DNA of 64,000 nt from Burkholderiales bacterium (GTDB lineage: Bacteria; Pseudomonadota; Gammaproteobacteria; Burkholderiales; Burkholderiaceae_C), in contig JAIOOS010000023.1 of the NCBI GenBank assembly GCA_021414305.1, positions 1 to 64,000 of the forward strand, written 5' to 3'. Each line of letters begins with the position of its first letter. The stretch's first letter is position 1. A model generated the notes under the pieces. It was not told the origin of the DNA. It made no database searches and saw only the letters and a program-made list of their open reading frames with translations. This document shows positions 26,034-37,229 of this stretch, piece after piece. The translations under genes were made by a program, and so were the position numbers.

Positions 26034-27832
26034 GGGTTGGCGCGGCGCTCGGCGAGCTTGCGCTCGACGAGCGCCTTCAACGTTGGCCCGGTGGGCGAGG
26101 GCTCTGCGGGCTGGACGCGCAACTGCGGCGGCAGGTAGGGGTCGCCGGCCTGGACCAGTGTCGTCGGATCGACGACGGGCTCGTTCGTCACTGGCGCCCG
26201 TGCGGAGGCCGGCGCTGGCGGCACGGGCGCCTTGACCACAGCCGACTGTGTCGTGCGACGCGTCGGCGGCGACACGACGGTCGCCGCGGTCGCCATCGGC
26301 GGCGCGGTGAGCCAGGCGGCCACGTCCGCCTTGAGCCGCACCCGCGAGCCGTCGTCGAGATAGGTCATGTGCCCGCCGGGGTAGACGCGAACCGACAGTC
26401 CCGCCGGGCCGGCGATCCGGGCGAGATCGAGCTCGGTCTGGCGGAACGGGGTCGCCAGGTCGTGATAGCCCGAGATCGACAAGGTGCGCAGCGCGGGATG
26501 GAGTGCCATCGCCGCGGCCAGGTCGGGAATCGTGTCCGGCAGCGGGCGGCCGTCGTGCGAGAAGTTCCAGCTGTTGATCGCGTTCGACGCCATCGCGTAG
26601 GTCGCGGTGGCGTCGTAGTTCAGTTCGTTGACGAACAGGCTGCGTGCCGCCGCGGCGAACGGCGCGGTGATGACCGTCGACGAAGGGTCGCCCTCCGACG
26701 CCAGGACGCTGCCGAAGGGCGCGGCGATGCGCGCGTCGTAGCGGCCGAGGAGCTGGCCGCCGACCAGCCGGCTGCGGAAGGTGCCCGGATCGAGGTCGAC
26801 GTTCCCCGTCCAGGCGTCGAGCGGCGCGCCGGTGAGGTCGACGAGCTGGTTCAGCAGCGTGGCCGATGCCGGCGTTCGGCTCTGCACCCAGGCGGTCGCC
26901 GCCGGGCCGTAGGCGCTGCCGGCGAAGTCGCGCAGCTGGCCCGCGTAGGCGTCCGCGTCGGCCGGCACCGGCCGGGTGAGCGCGAACCATGCGCCGGTCA
27001 TGCCGTAGCTCGGGAGGAAGCCTTCGCAGCTCACCGTCGCCGGCGCGAACACGCTGCAGTTCGAGTTGTAGTCGAGGATCGGCGACTGCAGCACCACGCC
27101 GTCGAGGCGCATCCCGGCGGCGAGCATGAGGTGGGCGAGCACGGCCGTGCGCGGGCCGCCGTACGACTCGCCGAACAGGAAGATCGGCGACTCGGTGCGG
27201 CCCTTGAGGGTGATGTAGCGGGCGATGAAGTCGCGCATCACCGCCGCATCGGCATCGACACCCCAGAAGCTCTGGTTGGTGAAGGGAGCGATCGCCTGCG
27301 AGTAGCCAGTGCCGACCGCGTCGACGAACACGAGGTCGGCGACGTCGAGCAGGCTTTCGGCGTTGTCGACGAGCTGGAACGGCTGCGGCACGCTCGTCGC
27401 CGGCGCGCTGGTGACGATGCGGCGCGGGCCGAACGAGCCGAGGTGCAGCCAGACGCTGGCCGAGCCGGGGCCGCCGTTGTAGAAGAAGATCAAGGGCCGG
27501 AACATGCCGAACGAGATCGCGCGCGAGTAGGCGACGTAGAACATCGACGCCTGAGGCGTGCCGCTCAACGGCGCGAGGGCGTTCAGATGGCCGACGTCGG
27601 CGATGTAGTCGACAGGCGTGCCGCCGATCGTGATCCGGTGCACGGTCTGCACGTCGGCTTCAAACGCCCCCGGGAGCGACGCGTTGGCTGCGCTGGAGTA
27701 GGGCGTGCGATCGTGAAGGACCGGGTCGCCGGGTGGGTCGACGCCGATGAAGGGCTCGCCGCCGCCGCCGCCGCAGCCTGCGGCCAGCGCGGCCAGCAGG
27801 AGCGAGCAGAGGCGGAGGCGGCCCGGTCGCAT
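26024..27832 (-). CDS. S10 family serine carboxypeptidase lipoprotein
   Basis: A 602-aa protein with a lipoprotein signal (LLLAALAAGC followed by GGGGG). Catalytic triad: serine in FLFGESYGGPRTAVL, aspartate in ISGYHDLATPF, histidine in YPGGHMTYLD. The oxyanion-region motif FFYNGGPGSASVW is present. It should release C-terminal amino acids from peptides outside the cytoplasm. A Pro/Ala-rich linker and a short basic C-terminus ([17 protein letters not shown]) follow the catalytic domain and are not part of the standard family. Confidence 0.92.
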   Translation of the reverse strand: MRPGRLRLCSLLLAALAAGCGGGGGEPFIGVDPPGDPVLHDRTPYSSAANASLPGAFEADVQTVHRITIGGTPVDYIADVGHLNALAPLSGTPQASMFYVAYSRAISFGMFRPLIFFYNGGPGSASVWLHLGSFGPRRIVTSAPATSVPQPFQLVDNAESLLDVADLVFVDAVGTGYSQAIAPFTNQSFWGVDADAAVMRDFIARYITLKGRTESPIFLFGESYGGPRTAVLAHLMLAAGMRLDGVVLQSPILDYNSNCSVFAPATVSCEGFLPSYGMTGAWFALTRPVPADADAYAGQLRDFAGSAYGPAATAWVQSRTPASATLLNQLVDLTGAPLDAWTGNVDLDPGTFRSRLVGGQLLGRYDARIAAPFGSVLASEGDPSSTVITAPFAAAARSLFVNELNYDATATYAMASNAINSWNFSHDGRPLPDTIPDLAAAMALHPALRTLSISGYHDLATPFRQTELDLARIAGPAGLSVRVYPGGHMTYLDDGSRVRLKADVAAWLTAPPMATAATVVSPPTRRTTQSAVVKAPVPPAPASARAPVTNEPVVDPTTLVQAGDPYLPPQLRVQPAEPSPTGPTLKALVERKLAERRANPYR

Positions 27833-27836
27833 GGCC

Positions 27837-28289
27837 CTAGCGCGGGTTGATCTCGAGCAGCTCGACCTCGAAGCGCAGCGTGGTGTTCGGCGGAATCGTG
27901 TTGCCGGCGCCGCGCTCGCCGTAGGCGATGCCCGGCGGGCAGACGAGCTGAGCCTTGCCGCCGACCTTCATCCGCGCCACGCCTTCGGTCCAGCACGGGA
28001 TCACGCGGCCGAGCGGAAAGGTCGCCGGCGCGTTGCGCGCGTACGAGCTGTCGAACTCGCGGCCGTCGAGGAAGGTGCCGCGGTAGTTCACCTTCACCGT
28101 GTCGGCGGCGGTCGGGCTCGGGCCCTTGCCTTCGACCAGCGGGGTGTAGACGAGCCCGCTGGGCGTCGTCACGGCGGGACCCGCCGCGGCCGCCGGCTTT
28201 TGCGCCAGCGCCAGGCCGGGCAGCGAGGCGACGAGCGCGGTGGCGAGGGCCAGGCGCAGGCGAGGAGAGACGAGGGTGCGGTCGGTCAT
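27837..28289 (-). CDS. FKBP-type peptidyl-prolyl isomerase, exported
   Basis: A 150-aa protein with signal peptide (RLALATALVASLPGLALAQ) and a single FKBP domain: DTVKVNYRGTFLDGREFDSS, VIPCWTEGVARMKVGGKAQL, PPGIAYGERGAG and a closing RFEVELLEI. Isomerises proline bonds in the periplasm. ATG 28289 is chosen for the signal peptide. It lies 4 bp upstream of the carboxypeptidase gene and 22 bp after glnS, so the three are likely co-transcribed. Confidence 0.93.
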   Translation of the reverse strand: MTDRTLVSPRLRLALATALVASLPGLALAQKPAAAAGPAVTTPSGLVYTPLVEGKGPSPTAADTVKVNYRGTFLDGREFDSSYARNAPATFPLGRVIPCWTEGVARMKVGGKAQLVCPPGIAYGERGAGNTIPPNTTLRFEVELLEINPR

Positions 28290-28311
28290 GGTTGGTGCGG
28301 CCGGAGCCGCT

Positions 28312-30120
<1,809 letters not shown>

Positions 30121-30290
30121 GGGTTCGTTTGAGCGAAAGGCATTCTAGGAGGGGGCGGCGCCGGTCCGGGATACACCTCGCATCGCCCCTTTACGTTGCG
30201 CAACGTTGAACCCGTCAACGAGGGACGGGTCGAACCACGTTGTCAGGACAGGCACGCTTTCCGCGTGCGCAGACGATGGAGATCCGAACC

Positions 30291-30692
30291 ATGCACCGCT
30301 CGCTCGTTCTCGCCGCCGCCGCGGCCGCGACCCTGTTCACCGCCACCGCCGCCAACGCCGGCCACGTCAACTGGTCGGTCGGCATCAACCTGCCGCTGGC
30401 CCCCGTCGTCTCCAGCGGGCCCGCCTACTACCCGGCGCCGGCGTACTACGGCGCCCCGGTCTACGGCGCGCCGACGTACTACCCCGAGGCCACGTACTAC
30501 GCGCCGAGCTACTACCCGGCCCCCGTGGTCTACGCGCCGCGCGTCTACGCGCCGCGGCCGCGCGTCTGGCTGCCCGCGCCGCCGCCGCTGCCTCGCTTCG
30601 GCGCCCCCTGGCGCGGGCAGGCCTGGCGCGGCGGCCACGACCAGCAGCATCACGGCAACGGCAACGGCAACCGGGTCGACTGGCGGCGTTGA
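30291..30692 (+). CDS. Secreted Tyr/Pro-rich repeat protein
   Basis: A 133-aa protein with signal peptide (LVLAAAAAATLFTATAANA). The mature part is dominated by YYPAPAYYGAPVYGAPTYYP-type units (about ten Tyr-Pro/Ala repeats), then a His/Gly/Asn-rich tail. It resembles the PXPV-like repeat proteins of Burkholderiales envelopes; function unknown. GGAG lies 9 nt before ATG 30291; an in-frame ATG at 30276 is less likely. Single-gene unit. Confidence 0.8.
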   Translation: MHRSLVLAAAAAATLFTATAANAGHVNWSVGINLPLAPVVSSGPAYYPAPAYYGAPVYGAPTYYPEATYYAPSYYPAPVVYAPRVYAPRPRVWLPAPPPLPRFGAPWRGQAWRGGHDQQHHGNGNGNRVDWRR

Positions 30693-30866
30693 GCCGGCGG
30701 CGGGGCAGGACTACCGTCGCCCGGCGCCGAGTCCCGCCCGGCACGTGAGAATCGTCCGACGCCGAAATCTTCCGCTTTTCTGCATGATCGGCATTTGAGC
30801 CGGCGCGCGTTCGCCGCCACCCTTCGACCACCCACCGGCGAACTCCCGTCCGCCAGGAGAACCACC

Positions 30867-31325
30867 ATGATGTCCGTGCGAAATCCCCTTGTCTCCGCTG
30901 TCGCCGTCGGCGCGCTCGCGCTGCTTTCGGCCTGTGCTTCGTCGCCGCGCCACGAAGTCGCTCCGGCGCCGATGGTCTCCTCGCCGGGTTACGTCGAATC
31001 GGGCCGGGTCTCGAGCATCGAGGTCATTCCGGTCGCCTCGCGGCCCTCGGGCGCCGGCGCGATCATCGGCGCGGTGATCGGCGGCGTCGTCGGCAACCAG
31101 TTCGGCTCGGGCAGCGGCAAGGCCGCGATGACCGGCGTCGGCATCGTCGGCGGCGCGGTCGCGGGCAACGCGGTCGAGGGCCGCAACAAGAAGGACGACG
31201 AGGTCTACCGCGTCTGGGTCCGGCTCGACAACGGCGCGATGCGCAGCATGGACTTCAATCGCATCGACGACCTGCGGGTCGGCGACCGGGTCCGCTTCGA
31301 CAACGGCCAGCTCTACCGCAACTGA
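30867..31325 (+). CDS. Glycine-zipper 2TM outer-membrane lipoprotein (SlyB-like)
   Basis: A 152-aa lipoprotein (LALLSAC-AS lipobox). The core is a glycine zipper, GAIIGAVIGGVVGNQFGSG then AMTGVGIVGGAVAGNAVEG, as in SlyB/Pcp-like proteins, followed by a small soluble domain (VYRVWVRLDNGAMRSMDF through FDNGQLYRN). Such proteins stabilise the outer membrane. AGGAG lies 7 nt before ATG 30867 (MMSVRN; the second ATG is possible). Confidence 0.88.
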   Translation: MMSVRNPLVSAVAVGALALLSACASSPRHEVAPAPMVSSPGYVESGRVSSIEVIPVASRPSGAGAIIGAVIGGVVGNQFGSGSGKAAMTGVGIVGGAVAGNAVEGRNKKDDEVYRVWVRLDNGAMRSMDFNRIDDLRVGDRVRFDNGQLYRN

Positions 31326-31355
31326 TGTTCGCGCCGTCGCCTGACCGGGCGGCGG

Positions 31356-32174
31356 CTACATCGCCTTGAAGCGATGCGCGTGCAGGCGGCTGACGACGAG
31401 CTTCTCCGGCCGCCCGACAAGACGCAGCGTCACCCGGCCGCTTTCTTCGCGCTCGGCCGAGGCGATCGCCTCGGCGCGGACCACGGTGCCGCGGTGGATC
31501 TGCCAGAACCGAGCGGTGTCCAGCCGCGGCAGCAGCTCGCGCAGCGAGATCCGGATCAGGTGCTCGCGCTTCTCCGTGATCACGCGCACGTACTTGTCGG
31601 CGGCCTCGAAGTAGACGACATCGTCGATCTTCACCATGTGGATCGAATTGCCGACGCCGACCTGGAGCACGCGCAGCGGTTCGCTCTCATCCCCGCCACC
31701 GCGTGTGGCCGCCGCGGCCGGCCCGAGCAGGCCGCGCAGGCGCTCGACCATCACCGCCAGGCCGTCGTCGGGCGCCGTCGCCGAACGGGCGGCGAGCGTC
31801 GCCTGCAACCGCCGGACCGTCGCCGCGAGACGCGCCGGCTGCACCGGCTTCAACACGTAGTCGACCGCGGCGCGCTCGAACGCCTGCAGCGCGTACTGGT
31901 CGTAGGCGGTCACGAACACGAGCAGCGGAAAGGGGCCCTCGCTGTCGGGCCAGTCTTCGGCCAGGGCCTGCGCCGCTTCGAGGCCGTCCATGCCCGGCAT
32001 CCGGATGTCGAGAAAGACGACCTCGGGCCGGTGCGCCAGCGCCTGCGCGACCGCGCTCTCGCCGTCGCCGGCGACGGCGACGACCTCGAGCTCGGGCCAG
32101 AGGGAGGCGAGCTCCTTCTTCAGCGCCTCGGCGAGCAGCGGCTCGTCTTCGGCGATGACGGCGCGGGCCCTCAT
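31356..32174 (-). CDS. LytTR-family response regulator
   Basis: A 272-aa regulator. The N-terminal receiver has the acidic pair AEDEP, the phospho-acceptor Asp in VVFLDIRMPGMDG and the conserved Lys in VDYVLKPVQPARL. The C-terminal LytTR DNA-binding domain reads VVYFEAADKYVRVIT, RISLRELLPRL, FWQIHRGTVVRAEAI and ends KLVVSRLHAHRFKAM. It is paired with the kinase immediately upstream (ATGA overlap), forming an AlgZ/AlgR- or LytS/LytR-like system. Targets are not evident from the neighbourhood. Confidence 0.94.
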   Translation of the reverse strand: MRARAVIAEDEPLLAEALKKELASLWPELEVVAVAGDGESAVAQALAHRPEVVFLDIRMPGMDGLEAAQALAEDWPDSEGPFPLLVFVTAYDQYALQAFERAAVDYVLKPVQPARLAATVRRLQATLAARSATAPDDGLAVMVERLRGLLGPAAAATRGGGDESEPLRVLQVGVGNSIHMVKIDDVVYFEAADKYVRVITEKREHLIRISLRELLPRLDTARFWQIHRGTVVRAEAIASAEREESGRVTLRLVGRPEKLVVSRLHAHRFKAM

Positions 32175-33295
32175 GCGCGGCTCCTCGCGGCGACGTCGGC
32201 GCCGGATTCGAACGGCAGGCGGATCGTCGCCAGCGTGCCGCCCTCGGCGTCGCCGGCGGCGGCGAGCGAGAACGAGGCGCGGCTGCCGTAGAGCGTCGCC
32301 AGGCGCTCGCGCACGTGCGCCAGGCCGTAGCGCTTGTCGCTCTCGGCCAGCGGCCCGAGCCCGGCGCCGCTGTCGCGCACCCGCAGCACCAGAACGCCGC
32401 CCTCGCGCGCGGCGCTGACGTCGATCCTGCCGCCGGCGACCTGCGGCTCGAGGCCGTGCTTGATGCTGTTCTCGACCAGCGGCTGCAGCAGCAGCGGCGG
32501 CAGCTGCGCATCGGCGAGCTCGGCCGGCAGCTCGAAGCCCGTGGCCAGCCGGGCGCCCATGCGCACCTGCATCAGCGCCAGGTAGTCGCGCAGGCGCTGG
32601 AACTCGGCCTCGAGCGAATGCAGGCCGGTTCTCGAGCCGGCGAGCGAGGCGCGCAGGAAGGCGATGAGCTGGTCGAGCATCTGCTGCGCCCGCGGCGGAT
32701 CGATGCCGATCAGCGCGCGCAGGTTGGCCAGCGTGTTGAACAGCATGTGCGGCTCGAGCTGCGACTCGAGCAGCTTGAGCTGCTGCTCGGCGGCCTGGCG
32801 CTGCGCGGCCTCGACCGCGGTCTTCTGCAGGCCGATGACCTCGCGCGAATAGAAGAAATAGGTGATGGCCACGGCCGGCAGCAGCGCCAGCAGGAGCAGG
32901 GGGAGGAGCTCGCGCGAGCTCGCGGTGAAGGGGCCCGGCGAGTTCAGGCCGGTGAGACGGTTGGCGATCTCGTTGCCGATGGCGTAGCCGAGCACGGCGC
33001 CCACGATCACGATCGCCATCATCCAGCGCCAGCCGGGCCAGGCGCTGCGCGCCCCGGCGTCGCCATCCGGCGGCAGCGGCCTGCGCATCGCGACCAGGTC
33101 GCGGCCTATGTCGATGAACAGCCAGGACAGGATCGAGATGCAGAGCGAGTAGACGAGCACCGTGCCGAAGGGCTTGCCCGAGAGCACCGAGATGCAGACG
33201 GCGATCAGCAGCGTGGCCGCGGCCATCTTCGCGCCGCGCAGCGCGAAGCGGCGCCAGTGGCCGGGGCGGAACGGCGGGCGGGCGACGGAGTCCAT
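32171..33295 (-). CDS. Sensor histidine kinase, LytS/AlgZ type
   Basis: A 374-aa membrane kinase. About four transmembrane helices in the first 150 residues (TLLIAVCISVLSG, LVYSLCISILSWLFID, MMAIVIVGAVLGYAIG, LLPLLLLALLPAVAITYFFY) are followed by a His_kinase domain with the phospho-accepting His in LEPHMLFNTLANLRALIG. The ATPase region has LLLQPLVENSIKHGL (N box) and RDSGAGLG (G1). ATG 33295 is chosen; an in-frame start at 33331 would add 12 residues. No separate periplasmic sensor domain. Confidence 0.92.
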   Translation of the reverse strand: MDSVARPPFRPGHWRRFALRGAKMAAATLLIAVCISVLSGKPFGTVLVYSLCISILSWLFIDIGRDLVAMRRPLPPDGDAGARSAWPGWRWMMAIVIVGAVLGYAIGNEIANRLTGLNSPGPFTASSRELLPLLLLALLPAVAITYFFYSREVIGLQKTAVEAAQRQAAEQQLKLLESQLEPHMLFNTLANLRALIGIDPPRAQQMLDQLIAFLRASLAGSRTGLHSLEAEFQRLRDYLALMQVRMGARLATGFELPAELADAQLPPLLLQPLVENSIKHGLEPQVAGGRIDVSAAREGGVLVLRVRDSGAGLGPLAESDKRYGLAHVRERLATLYGSRASFSLAAAGDAEGGTLATIRLPFESGADVAARSRA

Positions 33296-33506
33296 CAGGG
33301 CATTCTCGGGCTGGCGGAGGGAAGGCGGCATGGCCGCGACTATCGCCGCGCCGCCATGCCACGGCGAGCGCGCCGCGACGAAGCGGAGCGGCTCGGCGCG
33401 AAACGGCCCCCGCCGGGCGCGAAACGGCATCCCCGCCGACGCCAGCCGGCGCCGCGGCGGGGCTATATTGCCCGGCCGCGCCGGCTGCAGGCGCGAAGGA
33501 GGCGGG

Positions 33507-35315
33507 ATGCAGGCCAGGGATAGATCGCTCGTGACGGGGTGGCGTGCCGCCGCGGCTGCCGGCCTGCTTCTGCTCGCCGCCTGCGCCGCGGAGCCGCCCC
33601 CGAGGCCGGCTCCGCACCTGCCGCCGACCCAGCTTGCGCCGCCGCCGCCGGCGCCGGTCGTGCCCCGCGTCGTGCCGGAGGCGCCGCCGCGCTTCAACTC
33701 GCCGCCGCCCGCGCCGGCTCCCGCCGTGGTCCCGCCGCCGCTGCCGCAGACGCCGGCCGTGGTCTCGGTGCCACCGGTCTCGCCGGCCGTGGCGGCGCGC
33801 TTTCCCGAGCCGAACGTGGCGTTCGCGACCCCGGCATTCGAGCCCGGCCGCAGCGCCTTCACGACCAACGACGAACTGCACGCGGTGCTGCTGGGCCTGG
33901 TGCGCGGCAGCGCCGGCCCGGCCCGCGGCACGGCGGTCGAGCTTCTGCCCATCGGCGTCTCGCAGCGCGGCACGCCGCTCGAGGTGCTGGCCTTCACCCG
34001 ACCCTACGTGCCGCCCGCCGTCGCGGCTGCTTCCGGACCGGCGCCGTCGCTCTCGCTCGGCCGCCGGCCGGCGGTGGTCGTCGTCGCCGGCCAGCATGGC
34101 GACGAGCCCGCCGGCACCGAGGCGCTGATCGTCGCCGCGCAGCAGCTCGCCGACGGCCGCTTCGACCGCGTGCTCGAACAGGTCGACGTGTTCCTGCTGC
34201 CGCGTGCCAACCCCGACGGCGCCGCGCTCGGCCAGCGCGCCGGCAGCGACGGCAGCGACCTGAACCGCGACCACCTCCTGCTGCGCACGCCCGAGGCGCA
34301 GGCCGAGGCCGAGCTGATGCGCAGCGTCGCCCCGCTGGTGGTGCTCGACCTGCACGAGTACCCGGTCGATGCGCCCCTCTGGAGTGCGCGCTTCGGCGCG
34401 GTGCAGCGCTTCGACGTGCTGCTGCAGTACGCGACCACCGGCAACATGCCGCCGTTCCTCACCAAGGCGGCCGAGGAGTGGTTCCGCGCGCCGCTGGCGG
34501 CGAGCCTGACGGCGGCCGGCTTCAGCAGCGACTGGTATCACACGGTCTCGGCCGATCCCGGCGATCGCAAGGTCGCGATGGGCGGCGCCGCGCCGCAGAT
34601 CGGGCGCAACGCCAACGGCCTGAAGAACGCGGTGAGCCTGCTGGTCGAGACCCGCGGCGGCGGCATCGGCCGAACCGACCTCAAGCGTCGCATCCAGGCG
34701 CAGCTCATGGCGATCACGAGCGTGCTCGGCAACACGGCGACCCGCGTCGCCGACCTCGCCAGGCTGCGCCAGTTCGTCGAGCGCGACATCGCCGCCGCGG
34801 CGTGCAAGGGCGAGGGCGTGATCGAGGCCGGCCTCACGCCGAGCGAGTACGCCCTGCCGATGCTCGACCCGCAGACCGGGGCGATCAAGCGCGTCACCGT
34901 CGCCTGGGATTCGGCGCTCGAGCTGCGCGTGGTCAAGTCGCGGCCACGGGCCTGCGGCTACTGGCTGGCGGCGAGCGAGGCCGAGGCGGTGCGGCGCCTG
35001 CGCCTGCTCGGTGTCGAGGTGATGCAGCTCGACCTCGCCGGCGAGATGCGTGGCGAGACCTACCGAGAGACCGGGCGCGATCCGGCGGCGGCGCTCGCCG
35101 GTGCGCGCCTGCGCGTGCAGACGATGCCGGTGCTGCTCGACGTTCCCGCCGGCAGCTTCTTCGTCTCGCTCGAGCAGCCGCTCGCCAACCTGGCGATCGC
35201 CGTGCTCGAGCCCGAGTCGCCGGCGGGCTATGCGGCGAACGGCGTGATCACCGGCGTGGCCGGCGTCGCCCGGGTGCTGTCCCGCCCGGAGCTGCGCGCC
35301 ACCGCGGTGCCCTGA
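33507..35315 (+). CDS. M14 family zinc carboxypeptidase lipoprotein
   Basis: A 602-aa protein. Lipoprotein signal (GLLLLAAC-AA), then about 60 residues of proline-rich linker (PPPPAPVVPRVVPEAPP and similar), then an M14 peptidase domain: zinc ligands H and E in VVAGQHGDEPAGTEAL, Arg/Asn in SDLNRDH, third ligand H in VVLDLHEYP, and catalytic Glu in LLVETRGGGIGR. The C-terminal 180 residues form an accessory domain. It should trim peptides or peptidoglycan-like substrates at the envelope. AAGGAGG precedes ATG 33507. Confidence 0.9.
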   Translation: MQARDRSLVTGWRAAAAAGLLLLAACAAEPPPRPAPHLPPTQLAPPPPAPVVPRVVPEAPPRFNSPPPAPAPAVVPPPLPQTPAVVSVPPVSPAVAARFPEPNVAFATPAFEPGRSAFTTNDELHAVLLGLVRGSAGPARGTAVELLPIGVSQRGTPLEVLAFTRPYVPPAVAAASGPAPSLSLGRRPAVVVVAGQHGDEPAGTEALIVAAQQLADGRFDRVLEQVDVFLLPRANPDGAALGQRAGSDGSDLNRDHLLLRTPEAQAEAELMRSVAPLVVLDLHEYPVDAPLWSARFGAVQRFDVLLQYATTGNMPPFLTKAAEEWFRAPLAASLTAAGFSSDWYHTVSADPGDRKVAMGGAAPQIGRNANGLKNAVSLLVETRGGGIGRTDLKRRIQAQLMAITSVLGNTATRVADLARLRQFVERDIAAAACKGEGVIEAGLTPSEYALPMLDPQTGAIKRVTVAWDSALELRVVKSRPRACGYWLAASEAEAVRRLRLLGVEVMQLDLAGEMRGETYRETGRDPAAALAGARLRVQTMPVLLDVPAGSFFVSLEQPLANLAIAVLEPESPAGYAANGVITGVAGVARVLSRPELRATAVP

Positions 35316-35467
35316 GCCGCGGCGGGGACCGGGCCCGCGCCCCGCTGTAAGAAGCGGCCACTCGGCGCGGACGAAGCGGGAGTGGCGCGGCGGGTGAATC
35401 CATCGCGCCGCGGCGGCGCGTATAACGCCCGACTGCAGCCCCGCAAGACTGGAACGAAGGCTCGAGA

Positions 35468-36349
35468 ATGGACACGACCGCGAGGGACTCGACTGCCGGT
35501 GAACCGGCGCTGGTCGCCGCCCCGGCCGCCACGGCGCGGCGCATCTACCGCCACCGCCTGCCGGTGCGCCTGATGCACTGGATCAACGTCGTCTGCCTGA
35601 CGATCCTGCTCGGCAGCGGCCTCAACATCTTCAACGCCCACCCGGCCCTCTACTGGGGCAACGATTCGGTGACCGTGAAGCCGTGGCTCTCGATGCGCGG
35701 CGAGAACACGCCCGCCGGCCCGGTGGGCAAGACGCGCTTCGCCGGCACCGACTTCACCACCACCGGCGTGCTCGGCGTCTCCGAGGTGAACGGCCAGGTG
35801 ACGGCGCGCGCCTTCCCGAGCTGGGCGACGATTCCCGGCCCGCAATGGCTGGCGATGGCGCGCCACTGGCACCTGTTCTTCGCCTGGCTGTTCGTCGTCA
35901 ACGGCGTCTGCTACGTGCTCTACACGATCTTCAGCAGGCATCTGGCGCGCGACCTCGTGCCCACGCGCCTCGAGCTGAAGAACATCGGCCGCTCGATCCT
36001 CGACCACCTCAAGCTGAAGCATCCGACCGGCGACGCCGCGACCCGCTACAACGTGCTGCAGAGCCTCACCTACCTGATCGTCATCTTCGGCCTGCTGCCG
36101 CTGGTGGTGATTGCCGGGATCGCGATGTCGCCGCGGCTCGACACCGTGTTCACCGGCTGGGTCGACCTGCTCGGCGGCCGGCAGTCGGCGCGCTCGCTGC
36201 ATTTCCTGGCCGCGCTCGGGCTGGTGATCTTCGTCGTCGTCCACGTCGTCGAGGTCGTGCTCGCCGGCGTCTGGAACGAGATGCGCTCGATGATCACCGG
36301 CTGGTACCGGATCCCCGAGGACCATTCGAAAGAGAAGGCGCCGTCATGA
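35468..36349 (+). CDS. Cytochrome b561-type membrane subunit
   Basis: A 293-aa membrane cytochrome b of the thiosulfate-reductase/Ni-Fe-hydrogenase b-subunit type. Haem-ligand histidines are expected in RLMHWINVVCL, MARHWHLFFAW, SLHFLAALGL and FVVVHVVEVVLAG. It should pass electrons between quinone and the molybdenum protein encoded 70 bp downstream. Its stop overlaps the start of a 25-codon ORF (ATGA), which in turn overlaps the start of the oxidoreductase gene. Confidence 0.9.
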   Translation: MDTTARDSTAGEPALVAAPAATARRIYRHRLPVRLMHWINVVCLTILLGSGLNIFNAHPALYWGNDSVTVKPWLSMRGENTPAGPVGKTRFAGTDFTTTGVLGVSEVNGQVTARAFPSWATIPGPQWLAMARHWHLFFAWLFVVNGVCYVLYTIFSRHLARDLVPTRLELKNIGRSILDHLKLKHPTGDAATRYNVLQSLTYLIVIFGLLPLVVIAGIAMSPRLDTVFTGWVDLLGGRQSARSLHFLAALGLVIFVVVHVVEVVLAGVWNEMRSMITGWYRIPEDHSKEKAPS

Positions 36350-36423
36350 GCCACGCCCGGCCGCCCGAAGGGGCTCATTCCCGCTTGGCGGGACCGGCCG
36401 AAGGCCGTAGGGTGCACCAATGA
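36346..36423 (+). CDS. Possible 25-aa leader/coupling peptide
   Basis: ATG 36346 overlaps the cytochrome b stop (ATGA), and its own TGA (36421-36423) overlaps the next gene's ATG (36420, again ATGA). The peptide begins MSHARPPEGAHSRLAGPAEG. The DNA contains two short inverted repeats (TCCCGC/GCGGGA and GGCCG...CGGCC). It may serve only to carry ribosomes between the two genes. No known family. Confidence 0.5.
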   Translation: MSHARPPEGAHSRLAGPAEGRRVHQ

Positions 36424-37229
36424 GCAAGCCCGGCTACACCCTGATGCGCGCCAAGGGGCGCGACCGCCGCCATCTGCTGCGCGGGGCCGTCGCCGCGGCG
36501 GGTGCGGCGATGCTGACCGGCTGCGACAAGCTCTCGAACAACGCCTCGTTCGTCGCGACCTTGCAGAGCGCGGAGAAGCTGAGTCACGCGGCCGGCCGCA
36601 TCGTCGCGCCGAAGTCGGCGATGGCGCAGGAGTTCGGCCAGAAGGACGTGGCGCCGAGCTTTCGCGGCAACGGCACGCTCGACCCGCAGGACCCCGACTA
36701 CCTGGCGCTGCGCAAGGGGGCCTTCGCCGAGTACCGGCTGAAGGTCACCGGCCTGGTCGAGAACCCGCTCGAGCTGAGCCTCGAGCAGCTGCGCGCGCTG
36801 CCCTCGCGCACGCAGATCACGCGCCACGACTGCGTCGAGGGCTGGAGCTGCATCGGCAAGTGGAAGGGCGCGCCGCTCGGCGCCGTGCTCGACCAGGCCA
36901 AGCCGATGGCGCAGGCGAAGTTCGTCGTCTTCCGCTGCTTCGACTCGATGGACGGGTCCTCGCTCGACGGCCGCGACTCGCGCTACTACGAGAGCATCGA
37001 CCTCGACGAGGCGCACCACGCGCAGACGATCCTCGCCTACGACCTCAACGACAAGCCGCTGCCGGTGATCAACGGCGCGCCGATCCGCTGCCGGGTCGAG
37101 CGCCAGCTCGGCTACAAGCAGGCCAAGTACGTGAAGGCGATCGAGCTCGTCGAGAGCTTCGCCGCGATCCGCGGCGGCAAGGGCGGGTACTGGGAGGACG
37201 AAGGGTACGAGTGGTACGGCGGGATCTGA
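36420..37229 (+). CDS. Molybdopterin-dependent oxidoreductase (sulfite oxidase/MsrP-like)
   Basis: A 269-aa protein. The N-terminus has a twin-arginine signal with lipobox (RDRRHLLRGAVAAAGAAMLT, then GC), so it is probably folded before export and anchored. The molybdopterin domain includes ITRHDCVEGWSCIGKWKG, containing the likely Mo-ligand cysteine, then FRCFDSMDG and DLNDKPLPVINGAPIRCRVE. The family includes MsrP and sulfite oxidases; the substrate is not certain. Co-transcribed with the cytochrome b gene, its probable electron partner. Confidence 0.9.
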   Translation: MSKPGYTLMRAKGRDRRHLLRGAVAAAGAAMLTGCDKLSNNASFVATLQSAEKLSHAAGRIVAPKSAMAQEFGQKDVAPSFRGNGTLDPQDPDYLALRKGAFAEYRLKVTGLVENPLELSLEQLRALPSRTQITRHDCVEGWSCIGKWKGAPLGAVLDQAKPMAQAKFVVFRCFDSMDGSSLDGRDSRYYESIDLDEAHHAQTILAYDLNDKPLPVINGAPIRCRVERQLGYKQAKYVKAIELVESFAAIRGGKGGYWEDEGYEWYGGI

